Assembly (NCBI RefSeq): GCF_900182615.1
Contig: NZ_FXTE01000007.1
Span: 1 to 64,000, forward strand
Source of the DNA: Ruegeria faecimaris
GTDB taxonomy: Bacteria; Pseudomonadota; Alphaproteobacteria; Rhodobacterales; Rhodobacteraceae
DNA length: 64,000 nucleotides
Reading direction: 5' to 3'
The notes under the pieces were generated by a model. That model did no database searches and was not told the DNA's origin. It saw only the letters and a list, made by a program, of their open reading frames with translations. The position numbers were made by a program, and so were the translations under genes. Every line of letters begins with the position of its first letter. Position 1 is the first letter of the stretch. Below are positions 35,320-44,077 of this stretch, piece by piece.

Positions 35320-35640
35320 GAGGACATTTCGCGGGCATAGCTGATCCAAAACTGGAAGGCATCTGATCGGGCATGGTGGTATAAAGCTGAAGCAAGTTGA
35401 TAGCGGGGAGACGGGAGCTGATGGTGATCTGGTCATGGGCAACCAGAAATCTCTGAGCCTGCCAGAGTGACTTGTTCGGACCGATGATCTTTTCGCGTTT
35501 TCGGGTTGATTGGTGGGATCCTTCAATCCGGTTACTTCGACCCTTGTGCATTGCGCAGTGCTGGGCTCAGGTTTTTGAAGACACTGAACAATTTCAAAAT
35601 TTGATTTCGAGAACGAACTCACTTCGGTGTTGTCAGTCAC
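35320..35640 (-). mobile_element. IS6-family transposase C-terminal relic
   Basis: Minus strand reading NRIEGSHQSTRKREKIIGPN and KSLWQAQRFLVAHDQI, close to the conserved NNRIE-SH--TR-REK-----KS--QAQRFL-AHDQI of IS6 transposases. The upstream part is in another frame and the tail (after LLQLYTTMPDQMPSSFGSAM) runs out. No terminal repeats were identified. A second, different IS6 relic is at 22146-22305. Confidence 0.7.
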
Positions 35641-35687
35641 CTTTGTTCTCGCTCTTTTCTTGTCTTCGCATTGAGACCGGCTCAGGC

Positions 35688-37352
35688 CTATTCAGCAATT
35701 TCGTTGATCAATCGTGTCTCGAGAAGTTGACCGTTCTGGTAAAGGACCGGGTAAGCAATCGATGCAATATGACTGTTGAACTCCCGGAAAGCCCGCAATG
35801 TCTCTAGATGAATATCACTGGTTTCGAAGCTTTCCGTTGTTCCATGCTGCAACCGGCGCAGGTGACGCTTGCGGCTTTCACGTTCCACGCGTTTGATTTC
35901 GGTTTTTTCAAGGCTGAGAAGCCGGGCGCTTTCCAGATCGTCTGAAACAAGTACATTTGATGCCAGTTTCATGTTTGCAAGAATACCTTCATGCATCTGA
36001 ACAAGTTCGGACCAGCCATCTTGCGAAAAGCTTGAGCCTTTGGCCCGCATTTCACCGGCCAATACAGTCAGGCGTTTGGCGACAACGTCACCCGCCGTTT
36101 CAAGCCTGATCGCAAACTCCATAAGGTCGCGCGCGGTTTTAGCGTCGTGTTTTTCATATAGCTCAGGGGGTATCGCGGCGACAAAGGCTCGAATACCCGA
36201 GAGGCACCGGTTTACGTCCTCGTCAATGGCCTGAACTGACCGGATCTGTTCTTTGTCTCCGCTGCGGTAAAGTTCAAGAGCAGGACGGAACATGGTTTCG
36301 AGAAGATCGCTCATCCGCAGCAGCTCACGCTTGAGGCTCGGCAAGGCCTGATTGGGATTTGCCACGTCTTCCATGTCCAATGCGCTGACCGGTTGTGCGG
36401 GTTGCGACTTCTGTACTTTCTGCTGGTCTGGCAAGAGCCTTTCGAGCAAGTTCTGCCAGTGTCCACAAAACGGAAGGGCTAAAACCAAAAGCGACAGGTT
36501 GAAAGCAAGATGCACGTTGACTAGCATTTGCCCCCCTTGCGGGTCGCCCAAAAGCCCGGTTCGTAGGGCAAAATTTGCTGCAAACAAACTAGCCAACGCC
36601 CAACTGCCTCGCAGCGCCAAATTTGCATAGGGTATTCGTCGGGCAGTCACTGGCATTCCTCGGGTTAGCCATACCGGAATGAAGGCCGAGCCAAAGTTCG
36701 CGCCAAAAACCAAAGACATTCCGGCGGCAAATGGGATCGCTCCAATTTGCACAAGTGTCACACACATAAGGATGGCCGCTACCGAGGAATGCATGACGAA
36801 GGCTAAGGCACTCCCGACAAGAAATGCAGTGATATAGTCGCGCGACAAGTAATCCGCGACTGTGGGTAAAAATGCACTGTCCCGAATTGGGTCCATCGCC
36901 TCACGAAGGAACCGAAGTGAGATCAGGATAAAGGCAACGCCCATCAGAATGCGCCCTAGTTGTCGGGCTTTTTTGGCTTCGGTCTTGACGAATAGATAGC
37001 CTCCAATCGCCAGCAGCATTGGAATAAGCCAGTCCAACCGGAACGTAAGAATCTGGATGATCAGTGCTGAACCTAGATCGCCTCCGAGCACAATCGCCAG
37101 ACCGGCAGGAAAACTCAACATTCCACTGGCAGCAAACCCAGAGGTCAACAGCGCCACTGCCGCCGAACTTTGCAGTACAACCGCCATCATCAGACCCACA
37201 AGTGAGGCCTGCAGGTAACTGTGCTGTCGCGTCAAAACGCGCTGGAACGACGCTCCATAGCTGCGCTCAATTCCAGTGCGTACCATTCGAACTGCAAAAA
37301 GTAGCAACATCGTCGCGCCAGCAAGGCTGATTAAAAAGCTGACTATCGCCAT
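35688..37352 (-). CDS. Na/Pi cotransporter family protein with PhoU-like tail
   Basis: Membrane protein of 554 residues. Two inverted Na_Pi_cotrans repeats carry the QSSAA and HSSVA signatures (GLMMAVVLQSSAAVALLTSG and SALAFVMHSSVAAILMCVTL), about eight helices to residue 300. The C-terminal part (about 340-554) is helical and PhoU-like (LRMSDLLETMFRPALELYRS). Bacterial members can move phosphate with sodium; some are proposed to export it. Last gene of the aminophosphonate operon, which would release surplus phosphate when AEP is used for nitrogen; export is an inference. Confidence 0.85.
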   Translation of the reverse strand: MAIVSFLISLAGATMLLLFAVRMVRTGIERSYGASFQRVLTRQHSYLQASLVGLMMAVVLQSSAAVALLTSGFAASGMLSFPAGLAIVLGGDLGSALIIQILTFRLDWLIPMLLAIGGYLFVKTEAKKARQLGRILMGVAFILISLRFLREAMDPIRDSAFLPTVADYLSRDYITAFLVGSALAFVMHSSVAAILMCVTLVQIGAIPFAAGMSLVFGANFGSAFIPVWLTRGMPVTARRIPYANLALRGSWALASLFAANFALRTGLLGDPQGGQMLVNVHLAFNLSLLVLALPFCGHWQNLLERLLPDQQKVQKSQPAQPVSALDMEDVANPNQALPSLKRELLRMSDLLETMFRPALELYRSGDKEQIRSVQAIDEDVNRCLSGIRAFVAAIPPELYEKHDAKTARDLMEFAIRLETAGDVVAKRLTVLAGEMRAKGSSFSQDGWSELVQMHEGILANMKLASNVLVSDDLESARLLSLEKTEIKRVERESRKRHLRRLQHGTTESFETSDIHLETLRAFREFNSHIASIAYPVLYQNGQLLETRLINEIAE

Positions 37353-37360
37353 GCTCTACC

Positions 37361-37663
37361 TCACTCCCAGGGTTTGCTTGGAATAACAGGGTGCGCTGCA
37401 ATCCTGCCAACCAACGACCGGAGACCGACCCGGTGATTTTGCGGACGAGTAATTTCGATAAAACGCTCAGCGCCCGAGTTTGCTGAAATAAATCGGACGC
37501 GCCTGTTCCACCGGGAAAACGCATTCACTTTCTTGGTGGTAGGCAGTGGCCCTTGGCGCCATAATTGAGAATTGATCTCCACGTCCATTGACCACTGTTT
37601 TCCTGGAAGCAGACAGAGCAACGGCGTGTTTTGCTCTAAAGGTATGGCCACAAAGATCAACAT
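37361..37663 (-). CDS. Unrecognised small protein between pbfA and the Na/Pi gene
   Basis: A 100-codon frame whose ATG overlaps the stop of the PbfA-like gene (ATGTTGA) and whose TGA lies 8 bases before the Na/Pi start, with GAGG for the next gene in between. This fit is what a real operon gene shows. Starts MLIFVAIPLEQNTPLLCLLP; the second half is basic (KKVNAFSRWNRRVRF, LRSLVGRIAAHP). No signal peptide or clear membrane helix; no family recognised. Confidence 0.45.
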   Translation of the reverse strand: MLIFVAIPLEQNTPLLCLLPGKQWSMDVEINSQLWRQGPLPTTKKVNAFSRWNRRVRFISANSGAERFIEITRPQNHRVGLRSLVGRIAAHPVIPSKPWE

Positions 37664-39009
37664 TCGTCCTTAATCGCGTTGACAACAATGTCGATTGCAC
37701 AGTCGAGATCCTTGCGCGTGATCGTTAGCGGCGGTGACAATGTAAGCACACATCCCTGACTGATTTTGTAGCTTAGGCCAGCTTCCAAACAAGCATAATA
37801 GATCCGCTCGGCTCGTGCATTTCCAGGTGTCTTGTCGGCACGGTCATCGACAATTTCGACACCAAACATCAGACCACGGCCGCGAATGTCACCGACGATC
37901 GGGATATTCTGAAGCTCACCCATCAGACGATCCATAGCGTGCTCGCCCAACTCAGCCGCCCGGTCAACCAACCCCTCATCTTCGATGATTTGTATTGTGG
38001 TAAGCGCGGCGCGTGCAGTCACCGGGTTTTTTTCGTGTGTATAATGTCCAATGGCAAAGTCTCCGCAGACGTCCAGTTTGGTTCGCGCGATACAAGCTGC
38101 AATCGGCAGGATGCCTCCGCCAAGTGCCTTACCCAAGGTGACGATGTCAGGGATAATCTCGTCATGCTCAAAGGCAAACATCTTGCCGGTCTTTCCAAGC
38201 CCCGTGGGAATCTCGTCCATGATCAAGAGAGCCCCGTGACGATTACACGCCTCCCGCACAGCTTTCCAGAAGCCCGATGGCGGCACATAAGGCACCGCGC
38301 GCATAGGCTCAGCGATGACCGCAGCTACGTCTCCCTCGCGTTCTAGAACGAACTCGACCATTTTTGCACAAGCCAACCCACAGGTATCTGGGCCGGCGTG
38401 ATTGTACGGGCATCGGTAACAGGCAAAAGGTGCCACGTGCTCTGCACCCGGGAGAAGCGGGCCGGCTATATGGCTGCGAAATGTCGCCTCGCCGCCGACG
38501 CTTGCGGCGCCAAAACCGGCACCGTGGAAGGCATCCCAGAAGCTAATTGTTTTGAACCGACCGGTGGCAGCGCGCGCTATCTTGAGAGCGACCTCGTTTG
38601 CATCAGAGCCGCCGGTCGTAAACAGCATTTTCCCAAGGTCGTCTGGCGCGATTTCGGCGAGCTTTTCGGCCAATTCAACCGCGGGATCATTAGTGAAGCG
38701 ACGGGGTGCGAAAGACAGGTCATCCAGTTGCGCCTTGATCGCGGTGATCAAACGGGGATGTCCGTAACCGATATGATGCACTGAATTGCCATGGAAATCC
38801 ATGTAACGGCGGCCGTCCAGGTCTTCGACCCAAATCCCCTCAGCTTTGGCAATGGTGCTAACGCATGGCGAGGACAGTGACTGGTGGAGAAACGCGTTAG
38901 CGTCGCGTTTCAGCAAGGGTGAAGATTTAGGCCCTATAGATTCCTTCATCCATGCTTTTCGCGCGCTGGAAGTATTGGATTCGCCTTCCGTGTGGACGAT
39001 TTGTGACAT
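37657..39009 (-). CDS. pbfA: PbfA-like (R)-1-hydroxy-2-aminoethylphosphonate ammonia-lyase
   Basis: PLP enzyme of 450 residues of the class III aminotransferase fold: LFTTGGSDANEVALKIARAA, FWDAFHGAGFGAASVGGEAT, LIMDEIPTGLGKTGKMFAFE and the lysine that binds PLP in IVTLGKALGGGILPIAA. In clusters with phnW, phnA and phnY such a protein is usually PbfA, which removes ammonia from (R)-1-hydroxy-AEP to give phosphonoacetaldehyde and so widens the substrate range of the pathway. A true aminotransferase acting on AEP is the alternative, but PhnW already does that. GAGG precedes the ATG. A terminator-like hairpin separates it from phnY. Confidence 0.78.
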   Translation of the reverse strand: MSQIVHTEGESNTSSARKAWMKESIGPKSSPLLKRDANAFLHQSLSSPCVSTIAKAEGIWVEDLDGRRYMDFHGNSVHHIGYGHPRLITAIKAQLDDLSFAPRRFTNDPAVELAEKLAEIAPDDLGKMLFTTGGSDANEVALKIARAATGRFKTISFWDAFHGAGFGAASVGGEATFRSHIAGPLLPGAEHVAPFACYRCPYNHAGPDTCGLACAKMVEFVLEREGDVAAVIAEPMRAVPYVPPSGFWKAVREACNRHGALLIMDEIPTGLGKTGKMFAFEHDEIIPDIVTLGKALGGGILPIAACIARTKLDVCGDFAIGHYTHEKNPVTARAALTTIQIIEDEGLVDRAAELGEHAMDRLMGELQNIPIVGDIRGRGLMFGVEIVDDRADKTPGNARAERIYYACLEAGLSYKISQGCVLTLSPPLTITRKDLDCAIDIVVNAIKDEC

Positions 39010-39034
39010 GCTTTTTCCTCAACGCCGCTTGTGA

Positions 39035-39060
39035 AAAAATGCGGACCTCGCAAAGTCCGC
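39035..39060 (-). terminator. Intrinsic terminator between phnY and pbfA
   Basis: On the minus strand GCGGAC-N8-GTCCGC is followed by ATTTTTT, a compact intrinsic terminator just upstream of the PbfA-like gene. It would reduce readthrough from phnWAY into the downstream genes. Confidence 0.65.
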
Positions 39061-39082
39061 CAGTACCAGGGAGGAACTTGTG

Positions 39083-39111
39083 GTGCCCCGACCCGGGTCG
39101 GGACGGGGCAC
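39083..39111 (-). terminator. Hairpin after the phnY stop
   Basis: GTGCCCCG (39083-39090) and CGGGGCAC (39104-39111) form an 8-bp stem with a smaller inner stem (CCCG/CGGG). It begins 5 bases after the phnY stop and precedes the terminator at 39035-39060. Confidence 0.5.
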
Positions 39112-39116
39112 AAAAA

Positions 39117-40580
39117 CTAGCGTGGCCAGGGCAGCGAGTAAGTTTTTACGTTAGTAAAAAACTTCATTGCCTCGATGACACCTTCTTTAACCCCATTACC
39201 GCTGTCCTTGATGCCTCCGAAGGGGGACATTTCGATACGGTATCCGGGTTGTTCCCAAATGTTGCAGGTGCCCACGTTCAGACCGTTGATAAAGGCAATC
39301 GCACGGTTCAAGTCGTTCGTACAGACGCCTGAGCTGAGGCCGAATTCGGTACCGTTCGAAATACGCATCACCTCGTCGTCATTGTCCGGAACCCGAACGA
39401 TGGGCACAATGGGGCCAAAGGTTTCTTCCATCACCAGCTCGCTGTCATGGGGGACCTTATCGACCACGATGGGCGGCATTAGTGCACCCTGACGGCCCGG
39501 ATGATAGAGGATTTCTGCGCCGTCGGCCTCGGCCATGTAAACGCGTTTTTCGAACAGTTCAGCTGCCTTGTCATGGATGACACAGCCCAGTTCGGTCTCG
39601 GGGTCTTGTGGGTCGCCGAACTTGATCTTCTTCGCCTTTTCCAGAACCAATGGCACAAACTTGTCGGCCACGCTTTCTTGCACCAGAATACGTTTGATCG
39701 CAGTGCAGCGCTGACCCGAATTGCCGGTGGCGCCTGCCACAGCAATGGTCGCGGCCTTCTCAAGGTCCGCGTCAGAAAGATCGTTCAAAACGATCAGAGG
39801 GTCATTGCCCCCCAGTTCCAGAGCTTGCCGCTTGTAAACGCCTTTTTCGGCGATCATCTTACCCACCGGCACGCCGCCGGTGAATGTGATGATGTCGATG
39901 TTTTCATTGGTGATCATCTCGTCGCCAATGTCACCTGGCCAGCCGGTAACCACTTGGAACATCTCGGGTGGTAGACCCGCGTCGTAGAGGATGTCAGCTA
40001 ATGTCAGCGCCGTCAGTGGCGTCAGTTCCGTCGGCTTACACACCATGCAGTTGTTGGTCGCGATTGATGGCGCGATCTTGTGGCTGACCATGTTAAGTGG
40101 ATGATTGAATGGTGTGATTGCCGAAATCGCATTCACCGGCTCGCGCATGGTGAATATTTTTCGATCTTTGCCATTATGGGTCAGGTCGCATGAAAAGATC
40201 TCGCCATCATCCTTCATCGCCTCAGCGGCGGCGAACTGATAGACATCTTGCGCACGCTTGGTCTCATAAATCGCATGCTGGTGACAGATACCCAGTTCCA
40301 ACGTCAGCCATTTGGCAAGGTATTCACGACGTTCACCAATCAACTCGCCCGCACGCTGCAGGATCTGGCTGCGCTCATACCGTGTGAGCTTTGGAGTGTA
40401 ATTCGCCGCGACTTCGAACGCTTTGCGCGCATGTTCTGCCTTGCCGGCGGGTACATGCCCGACAATCTCGTTTGTGTATGGGTACAGAACCGGCACCGTT
40501 TCGTCGGTAAAGACGATCTCGCCCCCGATGCGCATTCCTTCATTGCGGATTTCGATTTTAGACATGGTTTGATCTTTCAT
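39117..40580 (-). CDS. phnY: Phosphonoacetaldehyde dehydrogenase PhnY
   Basis: NAD-dependent aldehyde dehydrogenase of 487 residues that oxidises phosphonoacetaldehyde to phosphonoacetate. Catalytic Cys in [14 protein letters not shown], general-base Glu in [14 protein letters not shown], cofactor region [14 protein letters not shown]. Its place between phnA and the PbfA-like gene makes PhnY certain enough to distinguish it from other aldehyde dehydrogenases. ATG at 40580 lies 3 bases after the phnA stop; an ATG five codons later ([10 protein letters not shown]) is the alternative start. Confidence 0.92.
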   Translation of the reverse strand: MKDQTMSKIEIRNEGMRIGGEIVFTDETVPVLYPYTNEIVGHVPAGKAEHARKAFEVAANYTPKLTRYERSQILQRAGELIGERREYLAKWLTLELGICHQHAIYETKRAQDVYQFAAAEAMKDDGEIFSCDLTHNGKDRKIFTMREPVNAISAITPFNHPLNMVSHKIAPSIATNNCMVCKPTELTPLTALTLADILYDAGLPPEMFQVVTGWPGDIGDEMITNENIDIITFTGGVPVGKMIAEKGVYKRQALELGGNDPLIVLNDLSDADLEKAATIAVAGATGNSGQRCTAIKRILVQESVADKFVPLVLEKAKKIKFGDPQDPETELGCVIHDKAAELFEKRVYMAEADGAEILYHPGRQGALMPPIVVDKVPHDSELVMEETFGPIVPIVRVPDNDDEVMRISNGTEFGLSSGVCTNDLNRAIAFINGLNVGTCNIWEQPGYRIEMSPFGGIKDSGNGVKEGVIEAMKFFTNVKTYSLPWPR

Positions 40581-40583
40581 GGA

Positions 40584-41828
40584 TTACTGCGCCGCCGCTG
40601 TAGTTGCATAGAAAAACGCATCAAAATTGCGCAACTCGGGCGCAGTCCCCAAGTCGATAACCCGGTTTACGATGAAAGGAACTTCCTGCTCGGTCAGTCC
40701 ACCGTGGCTGCGCAGCGGCTCGTTGAGAGCGGCCAGATCGTGGCGGTCTTCAGAGGTACCGATACAGATGTTCTCACCCGAGACCATCACGATATCACCA
40801 ATGCGGTCACCGGGCAGTTCAAAACGCTTGATCGCTTCTTCCTTGGTCAACACGTGGGTGATGCCGGCTGTGGCTTTCAGTTTGCCGATGATGTCGCTGC
40901 GATCCGCGTCTTCGGGCAGATAGCAGGTGGCAAACGACCCGAGTGCGCCGTGGTGCACCACATAGGGGTCCGTGATCGGCAAGATGACACGGGCCGCGTC
41001 CTTGCCCAGCCATTCATCCACCAGATCCTGCACATATACCACGCTGGGCGAGCCATCGGCGTGGTGCTTGGGCTTCATGCCGTGGTCGGCGGTGACCACG
41101 ATGGCAGCGCCCATGGCGTCCAGTTCGGTCAGATATTTGTCAAACATCTCATAGAATGCCTTGGCCTCGGCCTGATCGGGTGCGTATTTGTGCTGCACGT
41201 AGTCGGTGGTGGTCAGATACATCACATCTGGTTTCCACTCTTTCAGCAATTTGACACCCGCAGCAAAGACAAACTCGGACAACTCTGCCGAATAGACCTC
41301 GGGTTGGGCCATGCCCAACCATGCGCTTGCTTTCTCCTGACCATGCTCAGCCTGGGTCGACGTGTCGGACTTTTCCGCAGAGAAGCATTTGGCCCGGTCG
41401 TCGTCGAACTTTAGACCCGCCCCCAACAACGCGCGCAGCTTGTCCTTCGCGGTGACTATGGCTACCTTGGCGCCAGCGTCATAGAACTGCTTGAACACGG
41501 TCGGTGCACGCAAAAAGCGCACATCGTTCATCATCACTTCTTCACCACTGTCCGGATCAATCAGATAGTTTCCACAGATGCCGTGCACGATAGGCGGACG
41601 GCCAGTCGCAATGCTGAGGTTGTTAGGGTTAGTAAACGACGGGATCACCGAATGGGCCAGCCGGTCAGTGCCGGTTTCGCGCATCCGCTTGAGCGTTGGC
41701 ATCAGACCGTCAGCAATAGCTTTGTCCAGGTATTCTGGCTCACAGCCGTCAAGGCAGATGGCAATGGCGGGAACTTTGGGCATCGGGTAGACACGCTCGT
41801 TGGCTTCAACAGGGGTGTGGATGGTCAT
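40584..41828 (-). CDS. phnA: Phosphonoacetate hydrolase PhnA
   Basis: Enzyme of 414 residues of the alkaline phosphatase superfamily that splits phosphonoacetate into acetate and phosphate. First metal site AIAICLDGCEPEYLDKAI, nucleophile Thr in VIPSFTNPNNLSIATGRPP, and further metal ligands in AIVVTADHGMKPKHHADG and RSHGGLTEQEVPF. The family size is about 410 residues, so it is complete. Same operon as phnW (upstream) and phnY (downstream). Confidence 0.93.
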   Translation of the reverse strand: MTIHTPVEANERVYPMPKVPAIAICLDGCEPEYLDKAIADGLMPTLKRMRETGTDRLAHSVIPSFTNPNNLSIATGRPPIVHGICGNYLIDPDSGEEVMMNDVRFLRAPTVFKQFYDAGAKVAIVTAKDKLRALLGAGLKFDDDRAKCFSAEKSDTSTQAEHGQEKASAWLGMAQPEVYSAELSEFVFAAGVKLLKEWKPDVMYLTTTDYVQHKYAPDQAEAKAFYEMFDKYLTELDAMGAAIVVTADHGMKPKHHADGSPSVVYVQDLVDEWLGKDAARVILPITDPYVVHHGALGSFATCYLPEDADRSDIIGKLKATAGITHVLTKEEAIKRFELPGDRIGDIVMVSGENICIGTSEDRHDLAALNEPLRSHGGLTEQEVPFIVNRVIDLGTAPELRNFDAFFYATTAAAQ

Positions 41829-41847
41829 TTGGTTTGTTCCTTGATCC

Positions 41848-43035
41848 TTAAGCGGCCAGTTTGGCGCGTTCTTCTAAAGCTTGGAGAGGAGGTGTGGCAC
41901 TCGACACACCCATTTTTTCCAGAGTTTCCTTGGCGGCAATTACAACTTTCCGCATAACCTTGTCGTCCATCTGACCGATGCACCCAACGCGGAAGCTGTC
42001 GACGACGGTCAACTTGCCCGGGTAAATGATGAACCCTTTTTCTTTCATCAGATTGTAGAACTGATCAAAGACAAAGTTATCATCGGCCGGGCAGAAGAAT
42101 GTTACGATGATTGGGCTCAGCCAGCGATTGTCGAGCAGAGTTTCGAAACCCAGCTCACGCATGCCGGCGACCACAACATCCCTGTTGCTGGTGTATCGGG
42201 CTCCACGACCGGAAACGCCGCCCTCAGCCGCATGTGCCCTGAGGGCTTCGATGAAAGCGGCAACCACATGGGTGGGCGGCGTAAATCGCCATTGACCGGT
42301 TTTGTTCATATGCGCCCACTGCGCGTGAACGTCCAGAGACAGCGAATGACTGTTACCCTTGGCATCCTCAAGCTCGTTCTTGCGCGCGATTATGAACCCA
42401 AACCCCGGAACACCCTCAATACACTTGTTGGCGGACGAAACCATTGCCTCATAGCGGACTTCCGTAGGCTTCAACTCGATCGCACCAAAGGCTGACATTG
42501 AGTCGACAAGAAGTTTGCGACCAGCGGCGTAAACCGCCTCCGATATTTCCTCTACCGGATTCAGAATGCCCGAGCTTGTTTCGCAGTGGATAGCAACGAC
42601 ATGGGTGATCGCGGAATCATTCGCCAGAATCTCGGCAACTTCTGAACCACGCGGCGGCAGATAGTCGCCCTTGTCCAAGACAACATGATCGCGTTCCAGA
42701 TACTCGAGCGTTTGCGCCGAGCGTTGACCGTAAGCGCCATTGGCCAGCACCAATGCCTTGCCATCGCGCGGAATGAACGAAGCCAGCATCGCCTCTACTG
42801 AAAACGATCCGCTCCCCTGCATCGGTACGCAGTCAAACTCATCGGCGCCCTCGCCAAGCAATGCCAAAAGACTGGAGCGCAACTCCTGGGTCATACCCCG
42901 AAAGTCATCATCCCAGCTTCCCCAATCCCTCAACATGGCTTCTTTCACGGCGTATGACGTGGTCAAGGGGCCAGGAGTTAGTAGATAGGGCTCGCCGAGA
43001 CGCGGTTGTTCAATTTGAGGAAAAGAAGACGTCAT
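41848..43035 (-). CDS. phnW: 2-Aminoethylphosphonate-pyruvate transaminase PhnW
   Basis: PLP transaminase of 395 residues that turns AEP and pyruvate into phosphonoacetaldehyde and alanine. Class V aminotransferase fold: LLTPGPLTTSYAVKEAMLRD, VPMQGSGSFSVEAMLASF, and the PLP lysine in SSANKCIEGVPGFGFIIARK. ATG at 43035 follows GGAG; a TTG six codons earlier is unlikely. First gene of the phnW-phnA-phnY operon, divergent from the LysR regulator. The C-terminal end carries an extra 20 or so residues (SSATPPLQALEERAKLAA). Confidence 0.94.
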   Translation of the reverse strand: MTSSFPQIEQPRLGEPYLLTPGPLTTSYAVKEAMLRDWGSWDDDFRGMTQELRSSLLALLGEGADEFDCVPMQGSGSFSVEAMLASFIPRDGKALVLANGAYGQRSAQTLEYLERDHVVLDKGDYLPPRGSEVAEILANDSAITHVVAIHCETSSGILNPVEEISEAVYAAGRKLLVDSMSAFGAIELKPTEVRYEAMVSSANKCIEGVPGFGFIIARKNELEDAKGNSHSLSLDVHAQWAHMNKTGQWRFTPPTHVVAAFIEALRAHAAEGGVSGRGARYTSNRDVVVAGMRELGFETLLDNRWLSPIIVTFFCPADDNFVFDQFYNLMKEKGFIIYPGKLTVVDSFRVGCIGQMDDKVMRKVVIAAKETLEKMGVSSATPPLQALEERAKLAA

Positions 43036-43154
43036 AACCAAGCTCCAGATCAACGTTTCAAAGACACAGTTGCAGCAACCGCAGCTATATGTGAAATTGC
43101 AAATATCAATCTAATTATAAGCTCAGCCTATGCTCGAACCTTCAGGAGTTTGAA

Positions 43155-44045
43155 ATGCGACATAGCCAGCTCAAAGCCTTTCATTTCGTAGCCAAATATG
43201 GTGGGTTTTCGCGTGCTGCAGAGGCGCTTTTTTTGACGCAGCCAGCAATTTCAGAGCAGGTTCGCAAACTTGAGCAGGATCATGATTTGTTGTTGTTCAA
43301 GCGTGAGCGAAAAAGAGTGAACCTAACCCCGGAGGGGACGCAGCTTTACCGGTACACCAAGCAGTATTTTGAGATCGAGGATCAGATCGAGGACTATCTG
43401 TCTGAAACGAGGGCTGCGATCGACGGCGAGCTGCGGATCCTTGCCGATTCCGCGCACCACTTGACCGACTTTCTGGGGCCGTTCCGAGAAAAATATTCAA
43501 ACATTACGATTACCGTCCGCGCTGGCAACACCGAGGACATTTTGGAGGAGCTCAGATCTTACAACGCAGAAATTGGTGTTGTTGGCAGCGTGTCTCCCGG
43601 CAAGGACATGAGTGTTCTTAGCCTCGGTTCAACCGAGATCGTGGCATTCACGGCCCGCAGTTTGCTTCTCGCCTCAAAACCTACATTGTCCCTCGCAGAG
43701 CTGGCGGAGTTGCCTCTCATCTTCAGGGAACAGGGATCAAAAACACGCCAAAAGCTCGAAGATGAAGCCAGTAAACGGGGGGTGCCGCTGAAACCGGCAA
43801 TTGTGGCCGAAGGAAGAGAGGCCGTCAGAGAGTTGGTGGCATCAGGTGCAGGTATCGGGTTCGTGTCCCAGGCAGAATACGGTCACGACGACCGTCTCAG
43901 ACAAATCAAGCTGCAAGACGTCGACCTGCAAATGGGAGAAAGTATGATCTATCTCTCCCAACGGCGTGAGGTGAAGACCATTCGCGCCTTCATGAAATTC
44001 GCCAATTCTGTTCTAGAAGAAAAACAAAACCCCACCAATCAGTGA
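43155..44045 (+). CDS. LysR-family regulator of the aminophosphonate cluster
   Basis: Regulator of 296 residues with helix-turn-helix GFSRAAEALFLTQPAISEQV and an effector domain. AGGAG sits just before the ATG. It is divergent from phnW and convergent with the transporter operon, so it sits in the middle of the cluster. LysR regulators in this position control AEP genes independently of phosphate starvation in other bacteria; that AEP or a related compound is the inducer here is inferred. Its last codons form part of a terminator. Confidence 0.87.
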   Translation: MRHSQLKAFHFVAKYGGFSRAAEALFLTQPAISEQVRKLEQDHDLLLFKRERKRVNLTPEGTQLYRYTKQYFEIEDQIEDYLSETRAAIDGELRILADSAHHLTDFLGPFREKYSNITITVRAGNTEDILEELRSYNAEIGVVGSVSPGKDMSVLSLGSTEIVAFTARSLLLASKPTLSLAELAELPLIFREQGSKTRQKLEDEASKRGVPLKPAIVAEGREAVRELVASGAGIGFVSQAEYGHDDRLRQIKLQDVDLQMGESMIYLSQRREVKTIRAFMKFANSVLEEKQNPTNQ

Positions 44046-44054
44046 TCGGTGGGG
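44030..44054 (-). terminator. Terminator shared by the LysR gene and the ABC operon
   Basis: CCCCACCAATCA and TGATCGGTGGGG pair at 11 of 12 positions. On the minus strand the stem is followed by TTTTGTTTTTC, so it is a proper intrinsic terminator for the transporter operon; it overlaps the 3' end of the LysR gene. Confidence 0.75.
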
Positions 44055-44077
44055 AGATGCCTAAATGGGTTTTCTTG

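Noticed and set aside
37657..39009. Ordinary class III aminotransferase for AEP
   Set aside because: PhnW already serves that step; a class III-fold protein beside phnWAY is more typically PbfA, though only an assay would settle it.
40248..41414. Long open frame of 388 codons on the plus strand across phnY and phnA
   Set aside because: It is antisense to two well-recognised genes, has no family motifs and arises from their codon bias.
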